Shown here piece by piece: positions 4,051-5,287 of a stretch of 5,287 bases of DNA; the first letter of the stretch is position 1, and the number at the start of each line of letters is the position of its first letter. The notes beneath the pieces were generated by a model that had not been told where the DNA came from, did not search any database, and saw only the letters and a program-made list of their open reading frames with translations. The position numbers were made by a program, and so were the translations under genes. The stretch is from an uncultured Collinsella sp. (lineage in GTDB: Bacteria > Actinomycetota > Coriobacteriia > Coriobacteriales > Coriobacteriaceae): positions 1-5,287 of the forward strand of contig CABSZR010000114.1 in the NCBI GenBank assembly GCA_902482185.1, in the 5' to 3' direction.

Positions 4051-5287
4051 ATGGCATATGACGATAGGGAGACGGGGCTGACGGTCGAGGACCGCGGCTC
4101 AAAGTTGGGTCTTCCCCAAAACCAAGATGCAGAGGCCAATGTACTGGCCGCTATGCTGCTATCGCCCGAGGTGGTCGAAGAGGCCCAGGTCGAGCTGCAG
4201 CCCGATGATTTCTACCGGCCCATTCATAAGACCATCTACACCGCGATGGTCGATATGTACAACAGCCGCATTCCCATCGACTCCATCTCGCTGATCGATT
4301 ACCTGCGAAGCATCAACAAGCTCGATGCCGTGGGCGGCGAGGCCTACATTTTGGAGCTGATGGGTCAGACTCTGTCGCTCGTGAACTGGCAGCACCATGC
4401 CGCCATCGTTCGTCGCGATTCGATGCTGCGCGAGCTGATCGGCGCCACCAACGAGATCAACGCGCTGGCATATAACGCCCCCACCGACACCAAAGAGGTC
4501 GTGGAGCTAGCCGAGAGCAAGCTGCTCAAGGTCACGGCGCGCGAGGTCAAGTCGAGCTATAAGACACTGACCGAGTTTATGGTCGAGGCCTATAACGAGG
4601 CCGAGGAAGTGTGTAAGGCCGGCGGACAGGCCGCGGGCGTGCCCACCGGCTTCCCGTCGCTCGACCGCATGCTTATGGGTTTCCGCGAGGGCCAGCTCAT
4701 CATTATCGGCGCCCGCCCTGCCGTGGGTAAGACGTCGTTCGCCCTGAATCTGGCGCTCAACGCTGCCGCTGCCGGTTATACCGTCGGCTTCTTCTCGCTG
4801 GAGATGTCGGGCAAAGAAATTGCCCAGCGTCTGATTTGCGCCTACGCCATGATCTCGATCAGTGACTTCCGCATGGGCCGCATTAGCCCCGAGCAGTGGG
4901 CCAATATCAACGAGGCCACGCAGACCTTGTCCAAGCTCGATATTCTGATTGACGATACGCCCGGCACCACAGTGACCGAGATTCGCGCCAAGAGCCGCCG
5001 CATGCTCCATAACAAGGAGAAGGCAATCATCATCCTGGACTACCTGCAGCTGGTGAGTCCTCCGCCGGGACGCCGCTCCGAGAGCCGTACCGTCGAGGTT
5101 TCGGAGATGTCGCGTGGTCTGAAGATCATGGCCAAGGAGCTCAAGATCCCGCTCATTGCACTGTCGCAGCTGTCGCGTCAGGTTGAGTCCCGTACCGGCA
5201 AGCGCCCGCAGCTGTCCGACCTGCGTGAATCGGGCTCCATCGAGCAGGACGCCGACATCGTTATGTTCTTGGACCGCTCCGCTGATG
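4051..5287 (+). CDS. dnaB: Replicative DNA helicase DnaB (partial, runs off the right edge)
   Basis: DnaB is the hexameric ATP-driven helicase that unwinds DNA ahead of the replisome and binds primase. About 412 codons are visible. The N-terminal domain covers residues 21-125 (QNQDAEANVLAAMLLSPEVV), followed by a linker. The RecA-like ATPase domain starts near 175, with PTGFPSLDRMLMGF, Walker A GARPAVGKTS (220-229, Lys227), FSLEM with the catalytic Glu251, Walker B IIILDY (326-331, Asp330) and the SQLSRQVESR motif. The last motif seen is DLRESGSIEQDADIVMFLDR. The arginine-finger region lies beyond the edge; full-length proteins are about 450 residues. The start is ATG 4051, preceded by GAGGA. 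No intein interrupts Walker A. It follows the L9 terminator, so it is probably transcribed separately from the ribosomal operon. Confidence 0.97.
   Translation, partial: MAYDDRETGLTVEDRGSKLGLPQNQDAEANVLAAMLLSPEVVEEAQVELQPDDFYRPIHKTIYTAMVDMYNSRIPIDSISLIDYLRSINKLDAVGGEAYILELMGQTLSLVNWQHHAAIVRRDSMLRELIGATNEINALAYNAPTDTKEVVELAESKLLKVTAREVKSSYKTLTEFMVEAYNEAEEVCKAGGQAAGVPTGFPSLDRMLMGFREGQLIIIGARPAVGKTSFALNLALNAAAAGYTVGFFSLEMSGKEIAQRLICAYAMISISDFRMGRISPEQWANINEATQTLSKLDILIDDTPGTTVTEIRAKSRRMLHNKEKAIIILDYLQLVSPPPGRRSESRTVEVSEMSRGLKIMAKELKIPLIALSQLSRQVESRTGKRPQLSDLRESGSIEQDADIVMFLDRSAD

Noticed and set aside
4016..4062. Two mini-frames of eight codons (4016-4042 and 4036-4062) before and overlapping the dnaB start
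   Set aside because: Neither has a ribosome binding site of its own, and the first overlaps the predicted -10 element; probably chance.
4720..4740. Possible intein insertion at the DnaB Walker A, a common intein site
   Set aside because: The helicase frame is continuous through GARPAVGKTS and FSLEM without any insertion.

Overview
The window looks like a chromosomal segment from a moderately GC-rich actinobacterium, most plausibly a Coriobacteriia member such as Collinsella. This rests on gene order, codon choice and general recognition, not on a search. The core is the conserved cluster rpsF-ssb-rpsR-rplI followed by dnaB, all on the + strand. The zinc-binding (CxxC) form of S18 and the single-strand-binding protein ending in DEDIPF fit a Gram-positive or actinobacterial host.

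Layout: positions 1-238 (- strand) hold the start of an exported protein with a clear signal peptide, preceded by a perfect 9-bp inverted repeat. Positions 345-1034 (- strand) encode a TRIC/UPF0126-family membrane protein with a TTG start. Positions 1035-1403 have no protein gene. They hold three perfect hairpins, a + strand copy of the 3' end of a serine tRNA, and the terminator of the tRNA genes. Positions 1404-1633 (- strand) carry two class II serine tRNA genes, Ser-GGA then Ser-CGA in transcription order, each with an encoded CCA and each followed by a hairpin terminator. A good promoter precedes the first. Positions 1634-2137 contain no convincing gene; they end in a probable promoter and a leader hairpin for rpsF.

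From 2138 to 3826 lie rpsF (S6), ssb, rpsR (S18) and rplI (L9), with a strong rho-independent terminator at 3859-3897. dnaB starts at 4051 after its own candidate promoter and runs off the window at 5287 with about 412 codons visible.

The + strand operon couples two ribosomal small-subunit neighbours (S6 and S18 bind as a pair), the large-subunit protein L9, and single-strand-binding protein; the adjacent gene encodes the replicative helicase. Translation and replication genes are therefore grouped, as in many Gram-positive bacteria. The window is mainly ordinary housekeeping sequence. I found no evidence for a new system; the oddities are mostly RNA and DNA structures between genes and the inverted tRNA-Ser remnant.
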